A DNA stretch of 16,662 bases from JBKEBQ01 sp047973225. Lineage in GTDB: Bacteria; Bacillota_I; Bacilli_A; Erysipelotrichales; Erysipelotrichaceae. The translations under genes were made by a program, and so were the position numbers. Below the pieces are notes generated by a model that saw nothing but the letters and a program-made list of their open reading frames with translations, was not told where the DNA came from and did not search any database. The stretch covers positions 1-16,662 of the forward strand of contig JBKEBQ010000042.1 in the NCBI GenBank assembly GCA_047973225.1. Direction: 5' to 3'. Below, piece after piece: positions 7,174-13,968 of this stretch. Each line of letters opens with the position of its first letter. Position 1 is the first letter of the stretch.

Positions 7174-7482
7174 TTAACTATTCTGTAATTTATTGATTAA
7201 ACCAAGGATATGTTTTTTAGAATTTCTAAAGCTTAAAAACGTCAGTATTGCGAAAATACCTGAAAGAATTGCGAGAAGTAGGGCAATCCACTTCACAATA
7301 TCTCTTACCATATCAGGAACCGATAAAAAAGTATCCTCCATACCGCTAAACCCCCAATATACAAGGGCAATCATAATCACAAAAATCACCAAACTTCGTC
7401 TTGTCCAACTGGCTATTTTTTTCGTCATTATATTTTTCATTTGTATCTCGTTTTTCAACCGCTCTTTTTCACTTTTTCTCAT
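7174..7482 (-). CDS. Small membrane protein with two predicted helices, function unknown
   Basis: This 102-residue protein has a very basic, charged N-terminus (MRKSEKERLKNEI) and two hydrophobic segments at about 30-46 and 62-84, joined by a short acidic loop with a proline. The tail is basic (FRNSKKH). The start ATG follows AAAGGA at 7-nt spacing. It lies 72 nt beyond the last PTS gene, after a terminator hairpin, and about 145 nt before the transaldolase. It is on the same strand as both, so it may be reached by read-through or have its own promoter, which is not clear. I do not recognise the family. The overlapping plus-strand open frame has no ribosome binding site and is rejected. Confidence 0.65.
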   Translation of the reverse strand: MRKSEKERLKNEIQMKNIMTKKIASWTRRSLVIFVIMIALVYWGFSGMEDTFLSVPDMVRDIVKWIALLLAILSGIFAILTFLSFRNSKKHILGLINKLQNS

Positions 7483-7507
7483 TACAATTCCTTTCTCTTA
7501 ATCAATA

Positions 7508-7540
7508 AAATCATCCCTATTTGGGATTTAGGGATGATTT
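7508..7540 (-). terminator. Rho-independent terminator of the PTS operon
   Basis: A perfect 12-bp inverted repeat, AAATCATCCCTA (7508-7519) with TAGGGATGATTT (7529-7540), encloses a 9-nt loop. On the minus strand it is followed by TTTTATT. It begins 14 nt after the end of the IID gene. Confidence 0.85.
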
Positions 7541-7554
7541 AAAACTATAAGTTA

Positions 7555-8454
7555 TTAATAAGATAATCCTGGATCAAAGAATCCAACCAATACCCCAACC
7601 AACGCAATCACTATCATGAGTAACATTACTTTGATTGGACTAATTGCTTTTTTCGCCATTAACCACCAACAAAATAATACGAACATTAATGTTAATACGC
7701 CTGGGAATGCTCCATCAAGTTTGTCTTGAATACTAATAATTGAGTCTTCCATTACTTTGACCGTCTTTGTAACAATTTTTCCATCTTTTAAAACATCAAT
7801 AGATTTTTCAACTTCCACTTGTCCGTTATTAATCGTAAGTGCCGTTGTAATGTTAACCCAAGATGCTGCCATCGCACCAACGATTACTTGTCCAAGAACA
7901 ATTACTGACTCACGAGCTGCAGTAGCTTTTTCACCAACAATAACTTCTACTGCTGTACCCCCTAATTCATAACCTTTATTATAAATAAATTTCATAAATG
8001 CTATGATGGAAATATTCCAAACAATAATATAGAAAATAGGTCCAATTGCAGATCCACCTTCAGCTAACCCTAATGCAATCCCTAATAAGATAGGGATGTA
8101 TGTACCAACGATTAAGGAATCTCCAATACCTGCAAGAGGTCCCATAAGCCCCGCACGAATACCATTGATCATTTCATCATCAATTTCTTCCGCACCGTTT
8201 GCTCTTGCTTCCTCTAACCCAGCGGTAATCCCTACAACAATAGCACCAATTTGAGGTTCCGTATTGAAGAAAGGGTAGTATGTCTGTAATTTTTCTTGTT
8301 GTTCTTCTTTTGATTCATATAATTCTTGGATAATTGGTAACATTGACCACATATACCCAAATGTCTCCATATGTTCGTGTGAGAAACATGTCAAGTTTCC
8401 ATAATACCAACGCCAGAATGAACTATTTAACGTTTTCTTTGATAGTTTCTTCAT
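7555..8454 (-). CDS. PTS mannose/fructose/sorbose family, EIID membrane component
   Basis: This 299-residue EIID subunit of a mannose-family PTS forms the membrane channel together with EIIC. The N-terminal segment SSFWRWYYGNLTCFSHEHMETFGYMWSMLPII matches the family's opening (it normally reads like QxSWNYERMQxLGF). NGIRAGLMGPLAGIGDS is the family's signature loop, followed by several hydrophobic helices to the C-terminus. A hydrophilic stretch around residues 205-235 carries charged repeats (KDGKIVTKTVKVMEDS). An in-frame ATG exists upstream at 8478, but the site GAGGAGG, embedded in the end of the IIC gene, points to the ATG at 8454, one base after the IIC stop. Translation of IIC and IID is thus coupled. 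Sugar specificity cannot be read from sequence. Confidence 0.93.
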   Translation of the reverse strand: MKKLSKKTLNSSFWRWYYGNLTCFSHEHMETFGYMWSMLPIIQELYESKEEQQEKLQTYYPFFNTEPQIGAIVVGITAGLEEARANGAEEIDDEMINGIRAGLMGPLAGIGDSLIVGTYIPILLGIALGLAEGGSAIGPIFYIIVWNISIIAFMKFIYNKGYELGGTAVEVIVGEKATAARESVIVLGQVIVGAMAASWVNITTALTINNGQVEVEKSIDVLKDGKIVTKTVKVMEDSIISIQDKLDGAFPGVLTLMFVLFCWWLMAKKAISPIKVMLLMIVIALVGVLVGFFDPGLSY

Positions 8455-8455
8455 A

Positions 8456-9295
8456 TTAAATGTCCTCCTCGTCGTCATTTATACCCGCAGCTGATGCCCT
8501 ACCTAATTTCACCATCGTAATTTGGTAGTTGATCATTGCAAATGCAGCACCGATTGCCGTTGCTGCCAATAGCGTTACACCCATTGATGCAGCAAGTGCG
8601 AATCCAAATATGAACATAATTAAATCAGACGCTTTTGTAACTACTGATTTCAAAAGAATCGCGATCCCTACAGCCGGTAATAATGAACCAACTGTAAATA
8701 AAGTCTTCATATACCAAGCATCCATCGGCAATGCTTCCTTAAAGTCCGCAATTGCTCCTGCTCCATAGTAAACAATTAACATAATTGGAATAAATGAAAT
8801 CACAATGTGTGAAATCCACGGGAACACGACGTCAACTTTACCAATAATTTTAAAATCCCCTTTATCTAATCTTGCCCAACCTATATGTTGCCAAATAAGG
8901 TTCATCATCGCCGTACCATAGAACATAACGGTTCCAACTGTACCAACTAGTGCACCCATAGATCCTGCAAGCCCTTGTGCTTCTGCTCCTGCTAAGTCAA
9001 ACCCCTGTGACTTACATGCCACATAGGCAAGTGGTATACCAATATACGATACCGCACGTAAATCCGCCGCTACCGTTCCTCCTGGGGTAACTAATGCAAT
9101 ATAAATAATTTGCATTGGAATCGCCACTAAAATACAGCCTTCAACATCGCCAAGAATCAACCCTACAAATAAAGCTGCAATCAATGGTCTGTTCAGCGTA
9201 TAGTTACCAATCGAAGTTCCCAATGTAGCAATCGTAGAAGCTGCAAATACTCCCATAAGAGCGAGAAGAGCCGCTTGTAGCCAAGTAATCTCCAT
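8456..9295 (-). CDS. PTS mannose/fructose/sorbose family, EIIC membrane component
   Basis: This 279-residue integral membrane EIIC subunit binds and translocates the sugar with EIID. Its GTSIGNYTLNRPLI, GLILGDVEGCILVAIPMQIIYIALVTPGGTVAADLRAVSYIG and following hydrophobic segments match the EII-Sor family. The start at 9295 has AAGGAG upstream. The hydrophilic acidic C-terminus (INDDEEDI) is encoded by the ribosome binding site of IID. It is separated from IIB by 95 nt that hold a small stem-loop and no gene; this is the only sizeable gap in the four-gene operon. Confidence 0.94.
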   Translation of the reverse strand: MEITWLQAALLALMGVFAASTIATLGTSIGNYTLNRPLIAALFVGLILGDVEGCILVAIPMQIIYIALVTPGGTVAADLRAVSYIGIPLAYVACKSQGFDLAGAEAQGLAGSMGALVGTVGTVMFYGTAMMNLIWQHIGWARLDKGDFKIIGKVDVVFPWISHIVISFIPIMLIVYYGAGAIADFKEALPMDAWYMKTLFTVGSLLPAVGIAILLKSVVTKASDLIMFIFGFALAASMGVTLLAATAIGAAFAMINYQITMVKLGRASAAGINDDEEDI

Positions 9296-9337
9296 AAATT
9301 AATCTCCTTTTCGTTTTTTAAATTCTTTATCTTCAAT

Positions 9338-9363
9338 CCAATCGGTTCCCAATAGCCGATTGG
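9338..9363 (-). other. Intercistronic stem-loop between the IIB and IIC genes
   Basis: CCAATCGG (9338-9345) and CCGATTGG (9356-9363) form a perfect 8-bp stem with a 10-nt loop, extended by two more pairs beyond one mismatch. No T-run follows in the direction of transcription, so it is not a standard terminator. It lies within the 95-nt gap before IIC. It may affect mRNA processing or stability so that cytoplasmic and membrane subunits are made in different amounts; that role is inference. Confidence 0.55.
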
Positions 9364-9390
9364 GTTTGAGATTATAATCAAGTGTGTCTT

Positions 9391-9882
9391 TTAATATCCA
9401 AATTTAGATTTGAATTTTGGCCAAGACCCAATAGCCGTTTCTTCTAACAACGCAAAGTAAACATCATAGCCTACATTTGTCATTTTTTCACAAGCATCTG
9501 CTTCTTCTTGCGTAATACTTTGATTTTGTCCTAGTTTAATTGCCCCTGGACGATCATTACATGGTCCAATCACAACTCTTTTTACATTGCTTGGTTTGAA
9601 TCCATCATCAACTAAAATTTTAGCCATATCTACTGGGTTTTTCGTAATCAAGAAATACTTCTTATCACTATCCAACACCTTTTGACATTTTTGTTTCCAT
9701 TCTTCATATGTCCAAATAAACACTTTTTTATCCGTTGAAGCCTGAAATGATTGCTTCAATATTGAAGTAGTAGCGGCTTTGTCATTAATAGCTACAATAC
9801 CATCACAAGGATATTCCTTAGACCAACGTGTCACAATTTGACCGTGAATGATACGATCATCTACTCTAATAAAACTAATCAT
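9391..9882 (-). CDS. PTS mannose/fructose/sorbose family, EIIB component
   Basis: This 163-residue cytoplasmic EIIB protein takes phosphate from EIIA and passes it to the incoming sugar. The phosphoryl-carrying histidine is His13 in FIRVDDRIIHGQIVTRW, the family's defining motif. IDKKVFIWTYEEWKQK-like and NVKRVVIGPCNDRPGA segments follow the usual EIIB layout. A TTG codon one position upstream (9885) could also start translation, but the ATG at 9882 is 8 nt from AGGAGG (9896-9891) and is preferred. It follows IIA after a short gap. Confidence 0.94.
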   Translation of the reverse strand: MISFIRVDDRIIHGQIVTRWSKEYPCDGIVAINDKAATTSILKQSFQASTDKKVFIWTYEEWKQKCQKVLDSDKKYFLITKNPVDMAKILVDDGFKPSNVKRVVIGPCNDRPGAIKLGQNQSITQEEADACEKMTNVGYDVYFALLEETAIGSWPKFKSKFGY

Positions 9883-9904
9883 CAATTTATCCTCCTATTA
9901 ATTG

Positions 9905-10330
9905 TTAAATATCATCATCTGAATCATCACTTGCCTGCTCAAAAATACACAGACCTACTTGTCCTTCAGATAATAAACTTTCTTTTAAGACATCGCCATC
10001 CATATTGTCTTTCATCAATACTGCTGAAACAGCCAATGGCATATTCATTCCTGCAAAAACCGTAGTTTTTGCCATCATTCCTTTTTCATCAAGAACACCG
10101 AGCGCACTCGTAAATGGCGAACCACTTAAAATATCTGCCAACAAAATAATTTCGTCATCTTTTGTTATTGGCTCAATCAATTTCTTGAAATTATCAATAA
10201 ACTCGGGAGTTCCTATATCAGAAGTTAACCCCGTACTGAGCACGTCCGCTCTTTTCCCCGTCATCATTTCAACGGCGCTGTGTAAGCCAGGCGCAAATTC
10301 CCCATGACTCACCATAATTACGTATTTCAT
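9905..10330 (-). CDS. PTS mannose/fructose/sorbose family, EIIA component
   Basis: This 141-residue cytoplasmic EIIA protein receives phosphate from HPr. Phospho-acceptor His9 is in MVSHGEFAPG, and Asp66 lies in LLADILSGSPFTSA, the family's DxxxGSP signature. The C-terminus is acidic (SDDSDDDI). The frame stays open to 10411, but GAGGAG lies 7-12 nt before the ATG at 10330 and this matches the family N-terminus, so the shorter start is chosen. It is the first gene of the PTS operon; a consensus-like promoter (10411-10383) and a 19-bp inverted repeat lie just upstream. Confidence 0.94.
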   Translation of the reverse strand: MKYVIMVSHGEFAPGLHSAVEMMTGKRADVLSTGLTSDIGTPEFIDNFKKLIEPITKDDEIILLADILSGSPFTSALGVLDEKGMMAKTTVFAGMNMPLAVSAVLMKDNMDGDVLKESLLSEGQVGLCIFEQASDDSDDDI

Positions 10331-10348
10331 ATTGTTCTCCTCTATTCT

Positions 10349-10367
10349 AAGCCTTTTGAAAAGGCTT
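10349..10367 (-). repeat. 19-bp inverted repeat in the PTS operon leader
   Basis: AAGCCTTTTGAAAAGGCTT has perfect 9-bp arms around a single central base. It lies between the -10 hexamer and the IIA ribosome binding site, just inside the predicted transcript. With a one-base centre it is more suited to a dimeric protein operator than to an RNA hairpin. It differs from the TGTTATAACA palindrome near the isomerase genes, which suggests a different regulator. Confidence 0.65.
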
Positions 10368-10382
10368 ACACTTATCATTATC

Positions 10383-10411
10383 AGTATACTGTGTTTTTTT
10401 AACTTTTGCAA
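10383..10411 (-). promoter_or_regulatory. Promoter of the PTS IIABCD operon
   Basis: On the minus strand TTGCAA (10411-10406) and TATACT (10388-10383) are separated by 17 bp, close to the sigma-A consensus. The -10 lies in a 10-bp perfect palindrome, CAGTATACTG (10382-10391). The predicted start of transcription is around 10376, about 45 nt before the IIA start. Confidence 0.72.
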
Positions 10412-10540
10412 TAAAATACGGCAATTTTCACATTGTTTTCACATATTCTAGAAATATTTTTTCATCAATGCCGAAAAAATCTTATTTATTCGCTTATGTG
10501 CACACTCTTCTAATTTTTAAATGGTTATTCCATTTATACT

Positions 10541-11479
10541 CTAGCGCGCATAACTACGGATTATACGACAATTTCCATAAATCGTATATTCCTCACACGC
10601 AGCCGGAATAAAGAGCGTATCCGTATACTTGTTTTCTATTTCTTGCTTTTGGTAACAAACCTTACCGTCACCATAAACAAACGCAATACATTCGAAATGC
10701 TGATTGGTTTCAAGTGTAACATTCCCCACTATATCAATCACTTCCACTACATAATCATCACATTCCACTAATGTTTTTATATTGGTTTGTTTGTTTTTTG
10801 TAATTGGTGTATGTACAACCTCTGCACTAAGACTTAAATCAACTACATCAAAACTTTTTTTCAAATGCAATTCTCGTCCATTTCCATCTACATCTTTTCT
10901 TCCATAATCATAAAATCGATAGGTTGTATTCGAATTTGTGCCTATCTCAATAGCCAAGATGCCACCTCCCAGTGCATGTAACATCCCTGCATTGATATGA
11001 ATAAAATCGCCAGCTTTGATATCGTGATACTGTAAATATTGTTCCAAGCTTTCATCTTCAATCGCTTTTTTGATTGCTCCTTTGTCAGTGATTAATGTTC
11101 CAGCAACGAGTTTGGCATTTGTGTCTGCCTCTAAAACATACCAACTTTCCGTTTTTCCATAATCATTTTCATGTTCCTTAGCATACCTCGTATAAGGATG
11201 GACTTGAATAGATAAATCATCTTTTGTATCCAAATATGCCAGACGCAACATTTTTTCTTTTGGCACCAAACCGAGCATCTCTTTGGAATGCTTCTCTAAA
11301 ATCGCTTGTATTGTCATCCCTTGATATTTTCCTATTTGTATTTCATTTTGACAATATGGATGTGCACTCACTTCCCAGCTTGTCCCATATCCATCTAGCT
11401 TGTTTTTGCGAATATCACTAAGTCGATGTCCACCCCATATCGTTTTATCATAGATCGGCTTTAATTTAAGTGGATACAT
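10541..11479 (-). CDS. manA: Mannose-6-phosphate isomerase, class I (ManA)
   Basis: This 312-residue phosphomannose isomerase interconverts mannose-6-P and fructose-6-P in the cytoplasm and has the length of a typical Bacillus ManA. It opens MYPLKLKPIYDKTIWGG. Zinc ligands are Gln92 and His94 (LSIQVHP), Glu111 (KTESWYVLE) and His168 (AGMLHALGGG), with Arg202 in GNGRELHLKK. The frame is open to 11530, but GAGGT (11490-11486) 6 nt before the ATG at 11479 and the family N-terminus fix the start. It has its own promoter, bordered by a perfect 20-bp palindrome, and lies just upstream of the PTS operon. That placement suggests the imported sugar passes through mannose-6-P or that the PTS carries mannose. 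No clear terminator lies between manA and the PTS promoter. Confidence 0.94.
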   Translation of the reverse strand: MYPLKLKPIYDKTIWGGHRLSDIRKNKLDGYGTSWEVSAHPYCQNEIQIGKYQGMTIQAILEKHSKEMLGLVPKEKMLRLAYLDTKDDLSIQVHPYTRYAKEHENDYGKTESWYVLEADTNAKLVAGTLITDKGAIKKAIEDESLEQYLQYHDIKAGDFIHINAGMLHALGGGILAIEIGTNSNTTYRFYDYGRKDVDGNGRELHLKKSFDVVDLSLSAEVVHTPITKNKQTNIKTLVECDDYVVEVIDIVGNVTLETNQHFECIAFVYGDGKVCYQKQEIENKYTDTLFIPAACEEYTIYGNCRIIRSYAR

Positions 11480-11498
11480 ATTTTTACCTCGCACTATT

Positions 11499-11527
11499 AT
11501 TATATAAATAATTTGCAACAAAATCAA
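11499..11527 (-). promoter_or_regulatory. Promoter of manA
   Basis: On the minus strand TTGATT (11527-11522) and a perfect TATAAT (11504-11499) are separated by 17 bp, about 20 nt upstream of the manA start codon. The palindrome at 11528-11547 directly abuts the -35. Confidence 0.75.
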
Positions 11528-11547
11528 CATAATGTTATAACATTATG
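11528..11547. promoter_or_regulatory. Perfect 20-bp palindromic operator upstream of manA
   Basis: CATAATGTTATAACATTATG reads the same on both strands. Its central 16 bp (11531-11546) are identical to 4878-4893 in front of the cPGI operon, where the palindrome covers the -10. The TGT-TATA-ACA core suits a HutC-type GntR dimer; the only such regulator here is encoded at 1813-2550. Lying immediately upstream of the -35, it could repress or, less likely, activate. Confidence 0.7.
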
Positions 11548-11616
11548 TCTGATGTGTCTATTTCAACAATTCAATGCAAAAATATAACCTTTAAATAAAG
11601 CCCCTAGACTCCTCAT

Positions 11617-11652
11617 AAAAATCACCATTTATTTTTATAAATGGTGATTTTT
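11617..11652 (-). terminator. Strong Rho-independent terminator of the 117-residue protein gene
   Basis: A perfect 16-bp inverted repeat, AAAAATCACCATTTAT (11617-11632) with ATAAATGGTGATTTTT (11637-11652), has a 4-nt loop and runs of A/T on both sides. It lies 24 nt after the stop at 11677 and may work in both directions. The rest of the 130-nt gap to the manA palindrome shows no gene. Confidence 0.88.
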
Positions 11653-11676
11653 ATTATTAATACCATAGACATTTAT

Positions 11677-12030
11677 TTACTTAATCATATTTTTTAGTCT
11701 TTTTATATCATCTGCAAGTGCTCTAGCTTCACGAACACATTCGTGATAATCAAGATTATTTCTAACCATAATTTTTTCGTTTAATTGTATTGAAGTAGTA
11801 TCAAAGTTCTTTTTTTTGATGTCAAGAAAAATGTTTACCTTTTCATTACCATTCGCTATACTAGAACTCACTGCATTTGCAATTGCATTTAAAACCGTTT
11901 TTTTCGCATCTTTTTGCACAATTTGGAGCCTTACATCAACTTTCTCAATATCGTTTAGCTTGATCATTTCTCCCGTATCTTGTATCACAATTGCGTCTTG
12001 ATCGTGATTTACATGGTTATTCTTTTTCAT
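11677..12030 (-). CDS. Uncharacterised 117-residue cytoplasmic protein
   Basis: I do not recognise this protein. It has no signal peptide or membrane helix. The N-terminal half is hydrophilic, with beta-strand-like runs (DAIVIQDTGEMIKL, KVDVRLQIV). There is a small-residue helix NAIANAVSSSIANG (about 48-61), then alternating strands (KVNIFLDIK, IQLNEKIMVR) and a final charged helix YHECVREARALADDIKRLK (about 95-113). That layout of strands ending in one amphipathic helix is reminiscent of bacterial PH-like domains. An ATG two codons upstream exists, but AAGGA spaced 5 nt from the ATG at 12030 supports this start. It is a single-gene unit ending in a strong terminator. It faces away from the fossil IS at 12122-12742. 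Confidence 0.65.
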   Translation of the reverse strand: MKKNNHVNHDQDAIVIQDTGEMIKLNDIEKVDVRLQIVQKDAKKTVLNAIANAVSSSIANGNEKVNIFLDIKKKNFDTTSIQLNEKIMVRNNLDYHECVREARALADDIKRLKNMIK

Positions 12031-12121
12031 AAGCATCCTTGTATGATTAAGTTGTACACAATAGGTACGAAAATCATACTTCTCCTTTCATTTTAATATT
12101 TTTATATATTATGATGATATA

Positions 12122-12293
12122 GACACGAGTAACTTTTTATAATTCCTGTAGCTCGACAACTCAAAGGTGAGTAGAGTCCATCGTGCTATTCATCATTAAT
12201 TGGTTGGATAAGTCTTTGAACTTTTATGTCTAGCAAGTGTATGAGGATAGATCACTCGATGGCTCTATTGTGTCAGAAAGGTGATCTTTTTTT
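12122..12293 (+). ncRNA. Candidate structured RNA, probably a relic IS110 bridge RNA region
   Basis: About 172 nt with no reading frame but strong pairing on the plus strand. GACACGA (12122-12128) pairs with TTGTGTC (12268-12274). Directly inside, TAGAG-T-CCATCG (12172-12183) pairs with CGATGGCTCTA (12257-12267), 11 bp with one bulge. CTATTC (12186-12191) pairs with GGATAG (12245-12250). A small hairpin CTCA-AAGG-TGAG occupies 12160-12171. The 3' end has AGATCAC/GTGATCT (12250-12256 with 12281-12287) before a run of seven T, like a terminator competing with the other pairings. TATGAT (12110-12115) is a possible -10; the -35 is poor. It ends exactly at the ATG of an IS110-like transposase remnant. 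IS110-group elements carry a bridge RNA of about this length in that position. Identity is inference; another sRNA is possible. Confidence 0.5.
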
Positions 12294-12742
12294 ATGACTC
12301 ATATTTTTGTTGACATTGATATTGCCAAAGACTTACATTTTGCCTCCTTTTGAGATTAACAAATGTTTGTTACTACAAAAATTATAGCTTACCCTTCAAA
12401 AAAAACAAACGCTTACATTGTTTTGGTTGACACAATCATTAAAAAGTAACTTTATCAATTCATGTTTTCACTAGCTTGATGCAATCTATAATTGTTCCTT
12501 ACTATACACTTAAACAATCCTTACTTCACCCACTAAAGACACTATAACTTCCTTACATCAATGCAGCTTTTATGCGAAACTCAGCAAAACTACTTACGTA
12601 TAAAACCGATTCTATCATGCTGTTCACGTTTAGCTCTTGACACGACCCACCAAAAAACAAAGCACAGTTAGCAATAAAAAAATATCACGATGCACTAACA
12701 TACATAATGATATTTTATGAACAAGATGATATTATCATCTAT
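12294..12742 (+). pseudogene. Degraded IS110-family transposase remnant
   Basis: From the ATG at 12294 the plus strand reads MTHIFVDIDIAKDLHFASF and then a stop. That matches the start of IS110 transposases (usually FVGIDIAKxKHxAS), with Asp9 at the first position of the RuvC-like DEDD site. A conserved Gly appears changed to Asp7. The frame is then lost. Near the right end, in another frame, HDP (12641-12649) and KKYHDALTYI (12677-12706) resemble the HDP...EGKHYxVALxH segment of the IS110 C-terminus, again preceded by a stop. At about 450 nt, a large internal part of a gene of some 1.2 kb is missing. The stretch 12300-12640 contains only scattered stops and no recognisable gene. The N-terminal match is good; the C-terminal match is from memory and weaker. 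Confidence 0.5.
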
Positions 12743-12768
12743 AGTATTAATTTTAAAACTTTCTCTCC

Positions 12769-13089
12769 TTATAAAAGATACATCATCGCTAAATAAACTA
12801 AAAGAAACACCATTGGCACAATCGCCAGTAAACTGTATCCTCGAAGAACTTTTTTCTCCAACTTATTCCAACCTTCTTGATCAAAATAATATGTATTGCT
12901 TTCTGTTTTATGTACGACTCCATCTTGGATTAAATTGCCAATCGTATAAGAAATAACCGCACTCGTTAATTTTAAATTTTTAAATTTATCTACTTCAATG
13001 GCGTCCTTTTCATCATAGGCCTTATGCTTATGAAAGATATCCATCACCATTTTTGCTGCTGTTCTTCGATTGTTGTTCTTTTTTGCCAT
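12769..13089 (-). CDS. Small protein with winged-helix-like N-terminus and C-terminal membrane anchor
   Basis: This 106-residue protein has a basic start (MAKKNNNRRT) and a helix-rich middle containing TSAVISYTIGNLIQDGVVHKTESNTYYFDQEGWNKL (about 42-77). That middle looks like a recognition helix followed by a beta-wing. A hydrophobic helix (about 84-106) ends the protein at the membrane. The family is not recognised; a DNA-binding role is only suggested by the pattern. A GTG one codon upstream is possible, but GAGG spaced 8 nt from the ATG at 13089 favours the shorter form. Its stop lies about 25 nt from the right end of the IS fossil. It has no obvious operon partner; the HAD gene upstream ends 87 nt away. 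Confidence 0.65.
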   Translation of the reverse strand: MAKKNNNRRTAAKMVMDIFHKHKAYDEKDAIEVDKFKNLKLTSAVISYTIGNLIQDGVVHKTESNTYYFDQEGWNKLEKKVLRGYSLLAIVPMVFLLVYLAMMYLL

Positions 13090-13176
13090 CACTCACACCT
13101 CTTTATGTATCCATTTTACTCCATTTTTTTATAAATGCACAATTTTTTAATTCTATGTCATACACTTCCCTGCTTT

Positions 13177-13968
13177 TTAAAGCAATTGAAAGTATTGACA
13201 AGCGTAATATGCTCCATCTTCTTCAACATTTTTGCTTATATAATCTGCGATCGCTTTTACTTCTTCCATTGCATTCCCCATTGCGACACCAATTCCTACA
13301 GCTTGTAACATCTGTATATCGTTATAATTATCACCAAACGCAATGATTTCATCCATCCCCATCTTACATACATTAGCAATCATTTGAATTCCATCTGCTT
13401 TACTATGATCTTTTATGTGTATATCATAAAAATTCTCACTAAAAGCATCAAATGCAAGATGTGGGTATTGTTTTTGATAATATGCGATATGGTCTGGATC
13501 AATGTTGCACACAACACCTAAAGGAAGATTTTTTACATGACGATTTCTGAATGATCGATGATCAACCAAAACGTTCAAACGCCCAATCCAATGTTCTAGC
13601 ATATGCGTAATACGTTTATTTCCATTATAACAATATGCTGCATCATCAAATTGAAACATCATTGCATCATCATACTTCACAAAATCGGCAATCAAATTTT
13701 CCACATCTACTAACGATATCTCTTTCCGATTTATTTCGTTAAAATCCCTATCCACTACATAAGCACCATTTACACAAATATAATAGTCAAATACAAACTC
13801 TGTATCCAAACAGCCTTTCACAAAAAAAGGTGGTCTGCCACTTGCAATCGCTAATTTTATTCCATTTGATCGAAGCGTTTCTAACATAAATAGTGTTTTT
13901 TTACTAAAACTTTGCCACCCCTTAGCCAGCAAAGTTCCGTCCACATCAAACACCGCTAACTTTATCAT
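13177..13968 (-). CDS. Cof-type HAD hydrolase (sugar-phosphate or cofactor phosphatase), downstream copy
   Basis: This 263-residue cytoplasmic HAD-IIB phosphatase has all four family motifs: nucleophile Asp8 and Asp10 in FDVDGTLL, Ser43 in IASGRP, Lys190 in KDHSKADG, and Asp213 and Asp217 in GDNYNDIQM. The alpha/beta cap lies between about 83 and 185. Such enzymes remove phosphate from hexose phosphates, phosphorylated sugars or FMN/PLP with broad specificity. Its ATG overlaps the stop of the preceding HAD gene by one base (TAATG), so translation is coupled. It is the last gene of the three-gene operon that begins at 15307. Its cap differs clearly from that of its neighbour, so different substrates are likely. 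Confidence 0.9.
   Translation of the reverse strand: MIKLAVFDVDGTLLAKGWQSFSKKTLFMLETLRSNGIKLAIASGRPPFFVKGCLDTEFVFDYYICVNGAYVVDRDFNEINRKEISLVDVENLIADFVKYDDAMMFQFDDAAYCYNGNKRITHMLEHWIGRLNVLVDHRSFRNRHVKNLPLGVVCNIDPDHIAYYQKQYPHLAFDAFSENFYDIHIKDHSKADGIQMIANVCKMGMDEIIAFGDNYNDIQMLQAVGIGVAMGNAMEEVKAIADYISKNVEEDGAYYACQYFQLL

Noticed and set aside
7193..7501. Plus-strand open frame of about 100 codons opposite the small membrane-protein gene.
   Set aside because: No ribosome binding site, and it is the mirror of a minus-strand gene with a good AAAGGA site, charged N-terminus and two clear membrane helices.
10005..10307. Plus-strand open frame of 100 codons opposite the EIIA gene.
   Set aside because: The minus strand encodes an unmistakable EIIA; the plus frame has no family features.
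10373..10383. TTATCATTATC near the PTS promoter as part of a Fur box.
   Set aside because: Only about half of the 19-bp consensus is present and the flanking half does not match; no iron genes nearby.
10420..10450. Possible catabolite-responsive element (cre) upstream of the PTS promoter (TGAAAACAATGTGAA on the minus strand).
   Set aside because: The central CG and the symmetry of the cre consensus are missing.
12122..12293. The structured plus-strand segment as a riboswitch (M-box, manganese yybP-ykoY, THF) or T-box leader.
   Set aside because: Only fragments such as GGTGAGTAGAG resemble those motifs; the conserved cores are missing and the sequence ends at an IS110-like start codon rather than a metabolic gene. 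6S RNA remains a weaker alternative.
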